Shown piece after piece: positions 32,413 to 46,148 of a stretch of 64,000 nucleotides of DNA (positions are counted from its first letter, which is position 1; every line of letters starts with the position of its first letter). Source of the DNA: Bombilactobacillus bombi (GTDB lineage: Bacteria > Bacillota > Bacilli > Lactobacillales > Lactobacillaceae); the NCBI RefSeq assembly GCF_003522965.1, contig NZ_CP031513.1, forward strand, positions 992,001-1,056,000, given 5' to 3'. A program made the translations under genes and the position numbers. The notes under the pieces were generated by a model. That model was not told where the DNA came from. It saw only the letters and a list, made by a program, of their open reading frames with translations, and ran no database searches.

Positions 32413-33843
32413 TTAACGTTTCTTAATTTCAGCGGTTAAAATCTGATTAACTACCTTTGGATTAGCTTGACCATGAGTTTGTTTCATGATTTGGCCAACT
32501 AAGAACCCAAAGGCACGGTCTTTACCATTTTTAAAATCAATCACAGATTGTTCATTATCATCCAATACTTGATTAATAATTGGTGTTAAGACATTAGGAT
32601 CAGATTGCTGTACTAAGCCTTTAGATTCTACCCAAGCCTTTGGTTCGCTACCATTAGCGATAGTTTCAGCAAAAACCTTCTTAGCAATCTTAGAAGAAAT
32701 TGTTCCATCTTTGACCAAGCCTATCATTGTTGCCAAATGCTCTGGGGTTAGTTTAGTTTGATTCAAGTCCAAATTATGCTCATTCATATAAGCATTAACA
32801 TTAACCATTAACCAGTTAGAAACTTGCTTAGGATCAGCGCCTAAGGCTACGGTTTGATCAAAGAAATCTGACATTTCCTTAGTATCTGTCAAAACACCGG
32901 CATCATATTCAGGAATTTTCAATTCTTTAATGTAGCGTTCGCGGCGTTTATCAGGCATTTCGGGAATTTCTTGGCGAATTTGATCAATCCAAGCACTATC
33001 AATATGATAATCTGGCAAATCAGGCTCTGGAAAATAACGATAATCGTCAGCGCCTTCCTTAACCCGCATCAAAATAGTTGAATTGGTTGGTTCATCATAA
33101 CGACGAGTTTCTGGTTGAATTATGCCGCCAGCCATCAGAATTTGTACTTGCCGCTTTTCTTCATATTCTAAACCATTGCGAACGTGTTTAAAGGAATTTA
33201 AGTTTTTTAACTCAACTTTTTGACCAAATTTTTCAGATCCAATTGGGCGTACCGAAATATTCGTATCTACCCGCATGGAACCTTCTTCCATTTTAACATC
33301 AGAAGCACCGGTAAATTGAATAATTTGGCGCAAACGATCTAAGTAAGCATACGCTTCATCTGGAGATTGAATATCTGGCTTAGAAACAATTTCAATTAAA
33401 GGTGTTCCTTGCCGGTTTAAGTCCACATAAGAATAACCTGCTTCACCGTGTGTATTTTTACCAGCATCTTCTTCAATATGCAGTTCTTCAATACCGATTT
33501 TCTTTTTTTGACCATTTACTTCAATTTCCACCCAGCCATTTGTTGCCAACGGCTTTTCTTTTTGAGTAATTTGATAAGCCTTAGGATTATCTGGATAAAA
33601 ATAATTTTTCCGATCAAAATGAGTATCCTGTGTTACTTGTGCATTTAAGGCTAAAGCTGTCATAATTCCTAATTTATAAGCTTGCTTGTTAACAGTCGGT
33701 AAAGTTCCCGGAAAGCCAAAATCGATAATATTAGCATTCGTATTTGGTTGTGCCCCATAAGATACAGGCGAAGGACTGAACATTTTAGTTTTTGTTTTTA
33801 ATTCAACGTGTACTTCCAAACCAATTGTTGTTTCAAAATTCAT
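32413..33843 (-). CDS. gatB: Aspartyl/glutamyl-tRNA amidotransferase subunit B
   Basis: A 476-residue subunit of the GatCAB enzyme, which converts Glu-tRNA(Gln) and/or Asp-tRNA(Asn) to the amide form. [20 protein letters not shown] opens the kinase domain, DFGFPGTLP and [18 protein letters not shown] follow, and the YqeY-like tail ([13 protein letters not shown] ... [14 protein letters not shown]) binds tRNA. It is full length. Its ATG overlaps the gatA stop by one base (TAATG), a sign of coupled translation. A window with tRNA-Gln but no glnS is consistent with the indirect route. Confidence 0.97.
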   Translation of the reverse strand: MNFETTIGLEVHVELKTKTKMFSPSPVSYGAQPNTNANIIDFGFPGTLPTVNKQAYKLGIMTALALNAQVTQDTHFDRKNYFYPDNPKAYQITQKEKPLATNGWVEIEVNGQKKKIGIEELHIEEDAGKNTHGEAGYSYVDLNRQGTPLIEIVSKPDIQSPDEAYAYLDRLRQIIQFTGASDVKMEEGSMRVDTNISVRPIGSEKFGQKVELKNLNSFKHVRNGLEYEEKRQVQILMAGGIIQPETRRYDEPTNSTILMRVKEGADDYRYFPEPDLPDYHIDSAWIDQIRQEIPEMPDKRRERYIKELKIPEYDAGVLTDTKEMSDFFDQTVALGADPKQVSNWLMVNVNAYMNEHNLDLNQTKLTPEHLATMIGLVKDGTISSKIAKKVFAETIANGSEPKAWVESKGLVQQSDPNVLTPIINQVLDDNEQSVIDFKNGKDRAFGFLVGQIMKQTHGQANPKVVNQILTAEIKKR

Positions 33844-35285
33844 TAGTTTTGGCCTCCAATCTGTGGACGCTGTTGTAAAAAGTTGGTTTCATTTTCCACA
33901 AGCTGCGCAGCATTAAAGATAGTTTGTTCAGCAAAAGGTTTAGCAATCATTTGTAAGCCTACAGGCATACCATCTGCCATTCCTACTGGTACTGATGCTG
34001 CTGGTAAACCAGCTAAATTAGCTGGAATAGTTAAAATATCATTCATGTACATTACTAAAGGATCATCAATTCTTGAACCAATATCAAAAGCTGTTGTTGG
34101 TGAGGTAGGTCCAACAATTAAATCATAATCCGCAAATATTTTATTAAAATCTTCAATAATCAAAGTCCGAACTTGGGCTGCTTTATTAAAATAAGCATCA
34201 AAGTAGCCGGCTGATAAAGCGAAAGTTCCTAACATAATCCGCCGCTTAACTTCGTCACCAAAGCCCTCACTGCGAGATTTTATATAAACATCTTCCAAAT
34301 TACGCACATCTTGTGCGCGAAAACCATACCGAATACCATCATAACGTTGTAAATTAGAAGAAGCTTCACTAGAAGCAATAATATAATAGACTTGCACTGC
34401 ATATTGTGCATGTGGCAACTTCACAGTATCCACACTCGCCCCATTATCTTCTAACAACTTAATTCCACGTTGCACTTGTTCTCTGACACCCGCGTCGATA
34501 CCTTCGCCCATGAATTCTTCTGGAACCGCCACTTTTAAGCCTTTAACATTGGCTTTGATTTGACTGTAATCAGGAACTGGCAAATCAGCACTAGTATTAT
34601 CATGCTGATCAAAGCCACTCATTGCTTGTAAGACCTGAGCAGAATCAGCCACATGACGCGACATAACTCCGACTTGATCCAAACTAGAACTGAAAGCAAT
34701 AACACCCCAACGCGAAACCCGACCATACGTTGGCTTGATTCCAAAAATACCATTAAATGAGGCAGGTTGTCGAATGGAACCACCAGTATCAGTACCTAAA
34801 GCTGCTAATACTTGTCCGCAAGCAACTGCTGCTGCTGAACCACCAGAAGAGCCACCAGGAACTTTGTTAGTATTCCAAGGATTTTTAGTAATTCCAAAAT
34901 GTGAAGTTTCCGTAGATGAACCCATAGCAAACTCATCCATATTGGTTTTGCCAATGTTAACCATGCCAGCAGCTAGAATTTTTTGAGCTACAGTTGCTGA
35001 ATAAATTGGTTGGAAATTAGCTAACATTTGACTGCCAGCAGTAGTTTTTAAACCCTTAGTTAAAATATTATCTTTAATCGCCACCGGAATAGCTTGTAAC
35101 GGGCGATCAGCCACCACTTCTTCATCGTCTATATGAGCTTTATCATTAATTGTAATAAAAGCATTAATTTCTGGGTTGAGTTGATGAATATTCGTCAAAG
35201 TTTCTTGCGTCAATTCTGCTGCACTAATTTGCTTTGCAACTAACTTTTGATGTAGTGAAGCAATTGTTTCATTAAAATAATCCAC
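33843..35285 (-). CDS. gatA: Aspartyl/glutamyl-tRNA amidotransferase subunit A
   Basis: A 480-residue amidase-signature enzyme that frees ammonia from glutamine for the GatB subunit. The Ser-cisSer-Lys triad lies in VAIKDNI (Lys near 72), the glycine-serine loop [14 protein letters not shown] and [12 protein letters not shown]. It is full length and well conserved. The start is a GTG at 35285, fixed by GAGGAGG upstream. Only two bases separate it from the gatC stop, so the gatC-gatA-gatB block is translated as a unit. Confidence 0.97.
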   Translation of the reverse strand: MDYFNETIASLHQKLVAKQISAAELTQETLTNIHQLNPEINAFITINDKAHIDDEEVVADRPLQAIPVAIKDNILTKGLKTTAGSQMLANFQPIYSATVAQKILAAGMVNIGKTNMDEFAMGSSTETSHFGITKNPWNTNKVPGGSSGGSAAAVACGQVLAALGTDTGGSIRQPASFNGIFGIKPTYGRVSRWGVIAFSSSLDQVGVMSRHVADSAQVLQAMSGFDQHDNTSADLPVPDYSQIKANVKGLKVAVPEEFMGEGIDAGVREQVQRGIKLLEDNGASVDTVKLPHAQYAVQVYYIIASSEASSNLQRYDGIRYGFRAQDVRNLEDVYIKSRSEGFGDEVKRRIMLGTFALSAGYFDAYFNKAAQVRTLIIEDFNKIFADYDLIVGPTSPTTAFDIGSRIDDPLVMYMNDILTIPANLAGLPAASVPVGMADGMPVGLQMIAKPFAEQTIFNAAQLVENETNFLQQRPQIGGQN

Positions 35286-35287
35286 TG

Positions 35288-35584
35288 CTAATCCTCCTCA
35301 TTGTCCAAAATAGCTGGTACTTTAATTAAGCCATCTTGTTGTTCTGGAACATTTTGTAATAATTCCTCACGACTATTGGTTGGTTGAACTTCATCAGCTC
35401 TAAAAGATGTCTTTTGGCGAGAAATATGCGTCGTTGGTTGGACACCAGTGGTATCTACTTGTGCTAATTCATCTTCCATCGTAATAATTTCATCTAGTTG
35501 CTTTGTAAACTTATCTAGTTGGGCATCGTCAAACTCTAACTTTGCCAAATGAGCTACATGTTGAACTAACTTTTTATCAATCAT
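35288..35584 (-). CDS. gatC: Aspartyl/glutamyl-tRNA amidotransferase subunit C
   Basis: A 98-residue GatC subunit, which wraps around GatA and GatB and stabilises the complex. [20 protein letters not shown] and the [16 protein letters not shown] segment are typical. ATG at 35584 (with TTG one codon before it) follows AAGGG. It lies between camS and gatA, as in most lactobacilli. Confidence 0.95.
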   Translation of the reverse strand: MIDKKLVQHVAHLAKLEFDDAQLDKFTKQLDEIITMEDELAQVDTTGVQPTTHISRQKTSFRADEVQPTNSREELLQNVPEQQDGLIKVPAILDNEED

Positions 35585-35604
35585 CAAATCATCCCTTCTC
35601 AGTT

Positions 35605-36744
35605 TTAATAAGATATCAAAACATGGTTCGTAAACTGTTTACTATTATAATCCTTAGTAATCAAAGATTGCATGTCTTGGACCGTTTGAATTTTAATTTC
35701 TAATGCTGGCTGTTGCGGTAAATACCGATTAGCAGCTTCTTGGACAAATTGGGTAAAACTGCGAATCTGAGCAACACCATAAAATTGGGTGGTAATAGTA
35801 ATAACCATGCCATTTAAGCTCCCATCTTGGTAGTGCACTTGCGCCGTTACCCCACTTAAGTTAGGAAAATAACTTTCAATATGATTTTTAAAATTAGAAA
35901 AATCATCTGCATCATTACTATTGATTGGCGTTTCATTATTTACGACCGGCAAAACTTGATTTTGTTCTTTAATTGGTTTCCAATCCTTGATACTTTCCCC
36001 ATTTTTATGGCTGACACCATAACTAAAGAATGTTCCTCCCACTAAAGAATCATTAACATTTTGCCGATAGAGTCCTACCACAATTGGTATATTGCGTAAA
36101 TTATTGTTTTTACGTAAGCGTTGCACAATTTTATTCGCCATTTCTTGTCCCATAGCTTGTCTTTGGCTGTCAGAAATTTTAGTTTCAAAAACGGCTCCAT
36201 AACGTTCTTTGGTATAGTAATCTATATCATTCATTGATAAACCAACAGTCATACCAGCTAAGCGGTAGTCTTTATCATTTTGTGTATAAAAATCTTGTTC
36301 TAATAACTGCTGCAAATAAATCGGATTGCGCTTATCTGGATCTTTGGAACCATTATCTTTGGGATTTAGTCCCAAAGGATTATCAGCCGATTTCCGATTT
36401 AACCACTTCTGAGCAGTAGCTGTAGAAATCATTTGTCCTTCTTGAAAAAAATATTTATCTGGTGAAAATTCTTTTTGTGATACTGAGATTAACCCTGCTT
36501 CAAAAGACCGTAAATTGTGATTATTATTGCTGTCACTATCACCTGTTACGCCACTTATTGGACTAGTTTTATAGTGACCATTTTGCAATAAAGTACTATA
36601 TTGTCCTGACTTCGAAGCTTGGGTTGTGGTAACTTTTTTACCATTTTGTGAATGTGAAGATAATGAAGATTCTCCCAAATTGCCACAACCAACTAATAAA
36701 AATAGAGTCATTACTATCATACTTAATTTAGACAATTTTTTCAT
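35605..36744 (-). CDS. camS: CamS-family lipoprotein
   Basis: A 379-residue lipoprotein with a signal peptide ending at LLVGC (lipobox cysteine near 20), then a low-complexity Ser/Gln/Lys linker and a CamS domain. In enterococci the signal peptide of CamS relatives is the source of a sex pheromone; the mature protein's role is unclear. Here the signal segment MTLFLLVGC resembles pheromone precursors in general layout only. GTAGGAG precedes the ATG. It sits in its usual place between ligA and gatC and is probably co-transcribed. Confidence 0.93.
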   Translation of the reverse strand: MKKLSKLSMIVMTLFLLVGCGNLGESSLSSHSQNGKKVTTTQASKSGQYSTLLQNGHYKTSPISGVTGDSDSNNNHNLRSFEAGLISVSQKEFSPDKYFFQEGQMISTATAQKWLNRKSADNPLGLNPKDNGSKDPDKRNPIYLQQLLEQDFYTQNDKDYRLAGMTVGLSMNDIDYYTKERYGAVFETKISDSQRQAMGQEMANKIVQRLRKNNNLRNIPIVVGLYRQNVNDSLVGGTFFSYGVSHKNGESIKDWKPIKEQNQVLPVVNNETPINSNDADDFSNFKNHIESYFPNLSGVTAQVHYQDGSLNGMVITITTQFYGVAQIRSFTQFVQEAANRYLPQQPALEIKIQTVQDMQSLITKDYNSKQFTNHVLISY

Positions 36745-36755
36745 TTATGAAACTC

Positions 36756-41011
<4,256 letters not shown>

Positions 41012-41119
41012 TTAACTCTTCCTTTTTTCCAAAAATAATTTTTATCATTAAAATATCACAACCATAATTATAGCAAAATCAGCGCCACAAAACAGGTCTA
41101 ATCAATCGCAATTCTCAAT

Positions 41120-41153
41120 AAAAAAGAATTAGTACAAAAATTTTGCCTAATTC
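41120..41153 (-). terminator. Terminator of the xpt-purK-purB operon
   Basis: On the minus strand, GAATTAG / CTAATTC closes a hairpin with an inner A/T stem, followed by a run of T. It lies 13 bases beyond the purB stop. Confidence 0.7.
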
Positions 41154-41166
41154 CGTTTAATTTGTT

Positions 41167-42465
41167 TTATTCTAAACCCACACGCTGAAAAATTTCATCT
41201 ACATGCCGCAAATGCCACCGATAATCAAAGGCATCATCTAAATCTTGTTTGGATAAACGTTCAGTTACTTGAGCATCGTTATCTAATAATTGCCGAAAAT
41301 CAAGATGCTTCTGCCAAACTTGTGCGGTTAATGGCTGTACAATATCATAAGCAGCTTCGCGACTCAATCCAGTTTTAATTAACTTTAACATGACTCTTTG
41401 TGAATAGATTAACCCGTGAGTTACTTGTAAGTCAGCTTCCATTTTTTCTGGAAAAACAGTTAACTCTTGGACAATCTTAGTAAAACGATGCAACATATAA
41501 TCTAATAATTCGGTCGTATCTGGTAAAATAATTCTTTCTGCTGAACTATGAGAAATATCACGTTCGTGCCATAATTCAATATCTTCTAAGGCGGTAAACA
41601 CATGCCCCTTAATCACTCGAGCCAAGCCGGTAACATTTTCCGAGCCAATTGGATTACGTTTATGCGGCATTGCTGAAGAGCCTTTTTGTCCCGAAGCAAA
41701 AAACTCTTCTACTTCACGCACTTCGGTACGTTGCAAATGGCGGATTTCTAATGCAAATCGCTCAATACCAGCAGCAATCAAAGCTAAAGTCATAATATAT
41801 TCAGCATGTAAATCCCGTGGTAAAACTTGTGTTGAAATTTCTTGAGCACGCAAACCTAATTCTTGGCACACTAACGCTTCTGCTTGCGGAGAAATATTGG
41901 CAAAGGTACCAACAGCGCCACTAATTTTGCCTGCTTCCACACCAGCTGCTGCATGTTCAAAACGTTCTTGATGGCGCTTAATTTCAGAATACCAATTAGC
42001 TAATACCAAGCCAAACGTAGTTGGTTCTGCGTGAACTCCATGGGTGCGGCCAATCATGACTGTCTGTTTATATTGACGCGCTTTTTGAGCCACAACATCA
42101 GCTAAGTCTTGTAAATCTTGACGTAAAATATCATTGGCTTGTTTTAACAAATAACCATAAGCGGTATCCACAACATCAGTAGAAGTCACGCCAAAGTGAA
42201 CCCATTTTTTTTCGGCACCTAGACTTTGAGAAATGGTACGGGTAAAAGCTACTACATCATGTTTAGTCACTTTTTCCATTGCTAAAATATCTTCAACCTT
42301 GAAGCTAGCATGTTCAACAATATTTTGTAAGTCTTGATCAGGAATTACACCTAGTTTATTCCAAGCGCGATCAACTGCAATTTCTACATCTAACCAAGCT
42401 TGATATTTATTCTGATCACTCCAAATGTGCGCCATTTGCTCTCTTTGATAACGTTTAATGACCAT
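41167..42465 (-). CDS. purB: Adenylosuccinate lyase
   Basis: A 432-residue fumarase/aspartase-superfamily enzyme that cleaves adenylosuccinate to AMP and fumarate (and SAICAR in de novo synthesis). The signature SSAMPHKRNPIGSEN is near 263-277, with IGRTHGVHAEPTTFG carrying the catalytic His near 140. ATG at 42465 follows GGAAGGTG; an in-frame TTG at 42480 is less likely. It begins two bases after the purK stop. With xpt it fits purine salvage from AMP/IMP. Confidence 0.96.
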   Translation of the reverse strand: MVIKRYQREQMAHIWSDQNKYQAWLDVEIAVDRAWNKLGVIPDQDLQNIVEHASFKVEDILAMEKVTKHDVVAFTRTISQSLGAEKKWVHFGVTSTDVVDTAYGYLLKQANDILRQDLQDLADVVAQKARQYKQTVMIGRTHGVHAEPTTFGLVLANWYSEIKRHQERFEHAAAGVEAGKISGAVGTFANISPQAEALVCQELGLRAQEISTQVLPRDLHAEYIMTLALIAAGIERFALEIRHLQRTEVREVEEFFASGQKGSSAMPHKRNPIGSENVTGLARVIKGHVFTALEDIELWHERDISHSSAERIILPDTTELLDYMLHRFTKIVQELTVFPEKMEADLQVTHGLIYSQRVMLKLIKTGLSREAAYDIVQPLTAQVWQKHLDFRQLLDNDAQVTERLSKQDLDDAFDYRWHLRHVDEIFQRVGLE

Positions 42466-42467
42466 TA

Positions 42468-43586
42468 TTACACCTTCCAAAATTTTGTTACATTTACATA
42501 GTGCTGTAATTTTTGATAATCATTCCCCAAAACAGTTACTACTCCCAAATAAGGATTCAAACAATCATGTTGCAGTTTTTCTGGAATTAAATTCAATTGC
42601 CATTGTGGATGATTCTGTAATTCTGTAATTGCTAGATCTAAGTTATCTTTAGTTACTACTAAGTTGCAACCAGCAATTAAAGGCTGCAGATTAGGTACTG
42701 GCCAGCTGCACACACTCCGTAAAAATAGTTCTTCTTGAGAATAAGCAGTCACTGCTTGATAAATATTAGCCGCAAACACCGTTCCCAAATAAATTCTCTC
42801 CACATAAAGTGCTTGGGCCTTGGTTGTGCATAACTTTATCGCAATTAATCCCCGAAAATTGACATTTTTAGCAATTGTCTGGGCGATTTCCTTGATTTCA
42901 CCTTGTAAAATGGAATTGAATTGTGGATTAATCAACGCCGTGTGTGCCCACCGATTTTGTGATGTTAGTTGCACAACTGGATAAGTTGCAATTTGCCCAT
43001 GCTCATCTTTGCTGGCTAAAACTACAAATTCTTGTTGGATATCTAGTAGTGATTCTAAAATAAACGATCCTTGTAAAATATGATATGCATCTATTTCATC
43101 TTGATTATAAAAAACTTTCCCATCAATCGCACTAACATCTTTTTGAATGGGTTTCAAAATACAGGGAAAACCAATTTCTTGAACAGTTTTTTGTAAATCT
43201 TGATCATCAACCACTGCAGCAAAGGGTACTACATTTAGATTATGATTATTCAAAAAACTTTTTTCTAAGTAACGATCTTGAACCAAATCCAAAATTTGTG
43301 TGCCTTGGACTAACTTTTCTCGTCCCTCAATTTGATCCAGCAAATCTAAGTGTAAATCCTCATTATCATAAATTACCAAGTCTGATTGCGAAAATAAATT
43401 TTGCAAATCTGCCACTTGATGATGAGAACCAACAATTAACTGCACGTTTTCATGATTAGCTAAGGCCGCTTTTTTTGCCAAAATAACGACTTTAAAGCCC
43501 ATTTTTAGGGCTTGTTGTGTTAATAAAAAGGTGGACTGACCACCGCCAATAATTCCAATCGTACTTGCTGGACCTAAAAAGCTCAT
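42468..43586 (-). CDS. purK: PurK-like ATP-grasp protein, probably degenerate
   Basis: A 372-residue relative of N5-carboxyaminoimidazole ribonucleotide synthase. The start GIIGGGQSTFLLTQQALKMG keeps the fold, but GGGQLGRM is altered. The ATP-grasp segment KPIQKDVSAIDGKVF lacks the Gly-rich K-x-GxDGKG form. The strongly conserved NEIAPRPHNSGH of PurK is replaced by VERIYLGTVFAANIY. These losses suggest it no longer makes N5-CAIR. It sits between xpt and purB. Relatives with such decay are known to me in lactobacilli lacking de novo purine synthesis. It may have a different ligand or simply be drifting. Confidence 0.72.
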   Translation of the reverse strand: MSFLGPASTIGIIGGGQSTFLLTQQALKMGFKVVILAKKAALANHENVQLIVGSHHQVADLQNLFSQSDLVIYDNEDLHLDLLDQIEGREKLVQGTQILDLVQDRYLEKSFLNNHNLNVVPFAAVVDDQDLQKTVQEIGFPCILKPIQKDVSAIDGKVFYNQDEIDAYHILQGSFILESLLDIQQEFVVLASKDEHGQIATYPVVQLTSQNRWAHTALINPQFNSILQGEIKEIAQTIAKNVNFRGLIAIKLCTTKAQALYVERIYLGTVFAANIYQAVTAYSQEELFLRSVCSWPVPNLQPLIAGCNLVVTKDNLDLAITELQNHPQWQLNLIPEKLQHDCLNPYLGVVTVLGNDYQKLQHYVNVTKFWKV

Positions 43587-43597
43587 GAACCTTTCCC

Positions 43598-44173
43598 CTA
43601 TTCTTCTTCAAACACAACCTGTCCGTTTTTAAAAGCCTTAATTCGGGCAAGTGATAAAATTGGTATATTTTGATGATCGATTAATTGTCGTCCTTTTTGG
43701 AAGGTCTTTTCAATGACAATTCCAATACCCTCTAACGTTGCATCTGCTTGTTGAATAATATTGGTTAAACCAGACACCGCTTGACCATTAGCCAAAAAAT
43801 CATCAATGATTAAAACATGATCTTCTTTACTCAAAAAGTTTTTTGAAATACTAATTTTATTAGTGGTCTTTTTTGTAAATGAATACACATCAGCAACGTA
43901 CATATCATTATTCATAGTAATCGATTTATGTTTACGCGCAAAAACCACAGGCACTTCAAACGCTAGGCCTGTCATCACTGCAGGGGCAATGCCTGATGAT
44001 TCGACAGTTAAAACTTTAGTAATCGGTTTATCTTGAAAATATTCATAAAACTCTTGCCCCATTTTGTGCATTAAAACTGGATCTACTTGATGATTTAAAA
44101 AGCTATCAACTTTTAAAACATCTTCTCCCAATACACGTCCATCACGTTTAATTCGCGCTTCTAATTCTTTCAC
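43598..44173 (-). CDS. xpt: Xanthine phosphoribosyltransferase
   Basis: A 191-residue type I phosphoribosyltransferase that converts xanthine and PRPP to XMP in purine salvage. The PRPP motif is VLIIDDFLANGQAVSGL near residues 124-140, and the N-terminal KELEARIKRDGRVLGEDVLKVD is typical. The start is GTG at 44173 after AAGGGAG. It is the first gene of the xpt-purK-purB unit. No purine riboswitch can be seen in the leader, unlike in Bacillus. Confidence 0.95.
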   Translation of the reverse strand: MKELEARIKRDGRVLGEDVLKVDSFLNHQVDPVLMHKMGQEFYEYFQDKPITKVLTVESSGIAPAVMTGLAFEVPVVFARKHKSITMNNDMYVADVYSFTKKTTNKISISKNFLSKEDHVLIIDDFLANGQAVSGLTNIIQQADATLEGIGIVIEKTFQKGRQLIDHQNIPILSLARIKAFKNGQVVFEEE

Positions 44174-44380
44174 AGCTTTTTCTCCCTTAAAATTTAACTT
44201 TATCTTATTTTAACAGGCTTTAGACTCAGACAAAAGTCATTCCTTAGTAAAATTGCGAATAATTCGAGAATAAATATCATTATATAAGTAAAAATAGCGA
44301 CCATTTGTTCTCATTAACCAATTAAAGTTCGTACTTCGTCTTTTAAAGCCGTTTTTTGCAAATAACTAAATACTAAGTTC
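44174..44380 (-). other. Leader region of xpt with short hydrophobic frame
   Basis: 207 bases between the GH73 gene and xpt. A minus-strand frame starting ATG at 44304 would give a 34-residue hydrophobic peptide (MVAIFTYIMIFILELFAILL...), but its ribosome binding site is poor. Other short frames overlap it. No riboswitch consensus or terminator was recognised. Confidence 0.35.
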
Positions 44381-45013
44381 TTAATTGTCATAACGATTGA
44401 GATGATATTTTTCAATAATTCTAATTATTTTTTGAGTATAATCGGGATCTGTGGCATAACCATCTATTTGCAAGCTATTAGCTGCTTCTAAATAATTCTT
44501 GGATGCGAGCACATGTTGATATTGTTGCTTATTCCAAGTAGTACCCTTGGCTAACAACACCGCATGATCTGCTATAGAAGCATCAAAACTGGGATAAACT
44601 TTAAAACTGGCTGCAATTGTAACCCACTGCCCATTTTGATATTCCTGCGTTTTTAACATTTGAGAATTATTGGGATCATCACTTTTAATTCCAAATAAAT
44701 TATGATATTTGCTGGCTAATTGGCTTTGGCCCCAGTCACTTTCTAAAATGGCCTGCGCAATTGTAATACTAGGTAAAATATTATACATTCGGCCATACTT
44801 AATCGCAGCTGGTGTTAGTGTTTGAATAAACTCTTCGTGTTGCTGCTGAATTGTTTTGACTTGAATTGGTTCTTGAGCAACCATCCTATTTTGCCGCACA
44901 AAATTTCTTGCTAAAATAATTGCTGACAAAATAATCAACAACGCAATTGAACTGGCACAAAATGTCAAAAACGTCTGTCGTTGCCGTTTAGTAATTCTTT
45001 TTCTTTTCGTCAA
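44381..45013 (-). CDS. Membrane-anchored GH73-type peptidoglycan hydrolase
   Basis: A 210-residue cell-wall hydrolase of the N-acetylglucosaminidase type (GH73, mannosyl-glycoprotein endo-beta-N-acetylglucosaminidase domain). A basic N-terminus and one membrane helix (about 18-36) anchor it outside. The catalytic glutamate is Glu91 in AQAILESDWG. The conserved YHNLFGIKSD and FKVYPSFDASI, and the closing GYATDPDYTQKI, all match. The start is TTG at 45013, fixed by GGAGAG seven bases upstream. It is a probable autolysin used in cell separation. Confidence 0.92.
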   Translation of the reverse strand: MTKRKRITKRQRQTFLTFCASSIALLIILSAIILARNFVRQNRMVAQEPIQVKTIQQQHEEFIQTLTPAAIKYGRMYNILPSITIAQAILESDWGQSQLASKYHNLFGIKSDDPNNSQMLKTQEYQNGQWVTIAASFKVYPSFDASIADHAVLLAKGTTWNKQQYQHVLASKNYLEAANSLQIDGYATDPDYTQKIIRIIEKYHLNRYDN

Positions 45014-45071
45014 TTTTCAACTCTCCATAGAAAATTAACTTTATCATAACATTGAATCGAAGCTTAAGATA

Positions 45072-45096
45072 CAAAAAAACCAGCCTTTAGGCTGGT
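45072..45096 (-). terminator. Terminator of the cold-shock gene
   Basis: ACCAGCC / GGCTGGT is a tight hairpin followed by TTTTTTT on the minus strand, 20 bases past the stop codon. Confidence 0.9.
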
Positions 45097-45116
45097 CAAA
45101 AGCTAATAACTAAATA

Positions 45117-45317
45117 TTAATTTTTATCAACGTTAACAGCTTGTGGGCCACGATCGCTTTCTTCGATATCGAAAGTTACTGATTGACCTTCTTCAAGAGT
45201 TTTGTATCCTTCACCGTTAATAGCGGAGAAATGTACAAATACATCGCTACCGTCTTCGCGAGTAATAAAACCATAACCTTTTTCAGCGTTAAACCATTTT
45301 ACTGTTCCATGTTCCAT
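45117..45317 (-). CDS. cspA: Cold-shock protein
   Basis: A 66-residue single-stranded nucleic-acid-binding OB-fold protein. RNP1 KGYGFIT is at residues 13-19, RNP2 VFVHFSAI at 26-33. It acts as an RNA chaperone in cold and stationary phase. AGGAGGATTGTTCACATG is a strong start. The leader is about 100 bases long, which is usual for cold-shock genes, where the folded 5' region controls translation. Confidence 0.97.
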   Translation of the reverse strand: MEHGTVKWFNAEKGYGFITREDGSDVFVHFSAINGEGYKTLEEGQSVTFDIEESDRGPQAVNVDKN

Positions 45318-45420
45318 GTGAACAATCCTCCTAAAAAACTACTTTTTGCATTTCTTTGTGGCACTGGAAGCTAGTTACACATGAACCATCGAACCATAAC
45401 CATTCAAAAATACAAGTTCA

Positions 45421-45449
45421 TAATAACATGTAATATCAAATATAGCAAA
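45421..45449 (-). promoter_or_regulatory. Promoter of the cold-shock gene
   Basis: On the minus strand, TTGCTA (45444-45449), a 17-base spacer and TATTAT (45421-45426). It gives a leader of about 100 bases before the cold-shock start codon. Confidence 0.6.
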
Positions 45450-45513
45450 TAATTTTTGTTTTAACTTTATATATTAAGTCAACTTTTTTGAACAAATACT
45501 TTTGAGTAAAGTC

Positions 45514-45550
45514 AAAAAAAAACCGTTTATAGAAATAACTCCATAAACGG
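45514..45550 (-). terminator. Terminator after tRNA-Leu
   Basis: CCGTTTAT / ATAAACGG hairpin followed by a run of nine T on the minus strand. Confidence 0.9.
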
Positions 45551-45566
45551 TCAACCAATAAAGTCA

Positions 45567-45652
45567 TGCGGGTAAGAAGACTCGAACTTCCACGGAGATA
45601 ACTCTCCACAAGATCCTTAGTCTTGCGCGTCTGCCAATTCCGCCATACCCGC
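45567..45652 (-). tRNA. tRNA-Leu (anticodon AAG)
   Basis: An 86-base class II tRNA with a long variable arm (TGTGGAGAGTTATCTCCG region). The acceptor is GCGGGTA / TACCCGC, the anticodon loop CTAAGGA gives AAG (reads CUU/CUC), and the T-loop is GTTCGAGTC. Confidence 0.93.
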
Positions 45653-45702
45653 AAACAATACCTTTTTATTATAATATGAACGGACAGATTCTGCAAGACA
45701 AT

Positions 45703-46137
45703 TTAATTCATTTGGTTCATTTTCATCAAATATTTACCAATTTTATCTAAAATTTGATCCTGAGCCTCTTCAGAGGCTGCAAATGCGGATTCGTCAACAG
45801 TTCGATCATCTTTCATACTGTTAATCATATCCTGACATGCTTGCGTATAGTCTTTATAAGCTTGTACAAGCGATAAATGAACTCCCATCAATTTAGCAGG
45901 TGCCTTGGCATTATGCAATTTATCGGTTAGTTTAGCATATTCGTCAGTACCACTTTGAAAATCTCCTTGAATTTTTAAATACTCGGAAGATTTCATGTCT
46001 GTTAAATTACCAGCAGCGAGTGCCTCTTTAATTTGTTGAAATTTAGGATTTAAATCATCCTGAATTTTTTGCGTGTCTTCAATTACTTCATTTAAGACGT
46101 GTGCATAGGTAATGGCTCTTTTTTGTGCTTGATTCAT
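45703..46137 (-). CDS. Hypothetical helical protein, 144 residues
   Basis: A soluble, almost wholly helical acidic protein without Cys. The predicted long helices (HVLNEVIEDTQKIQDDL and EAQDQILDKIGKYLMKM) suggest a coiled-coil bundle. No family is recognised. ATG at 46137 follows AAGGAGAC. It starts only 11 bases after the nadE stop, so it belongs to the same transcript, and it may share regulation with NAD synthesis without being functionally linked. Confidence 0.7.
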   Translation of the reverse strand: MNQAQKRAITYAHVLNEVIEDTQKIQDDLNPKFQQIKEALAAGNLTDMKSSEYLKIQGDFQSGTDEYAKLTDKLHNAKAPAKLMGVHLSLVQAYKDYTQACQDMINSMKDDRTVDESAFAASEEAQDQILDKIGKYLMKMNQMN

Positions 46138-46148
46138 AATAAGTCTCC

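Noticed and set aside
44174-44380. Purine riboswitch expected before xpt
   Set aside because: The conserved loop sequences of the purine aptamer are absent on the minus strand, so none is called.
45436-45696. An 86-codon minus-strand frame
   Set aside because: It covers tRNA-Leu and its terminator, so it is not a gene.
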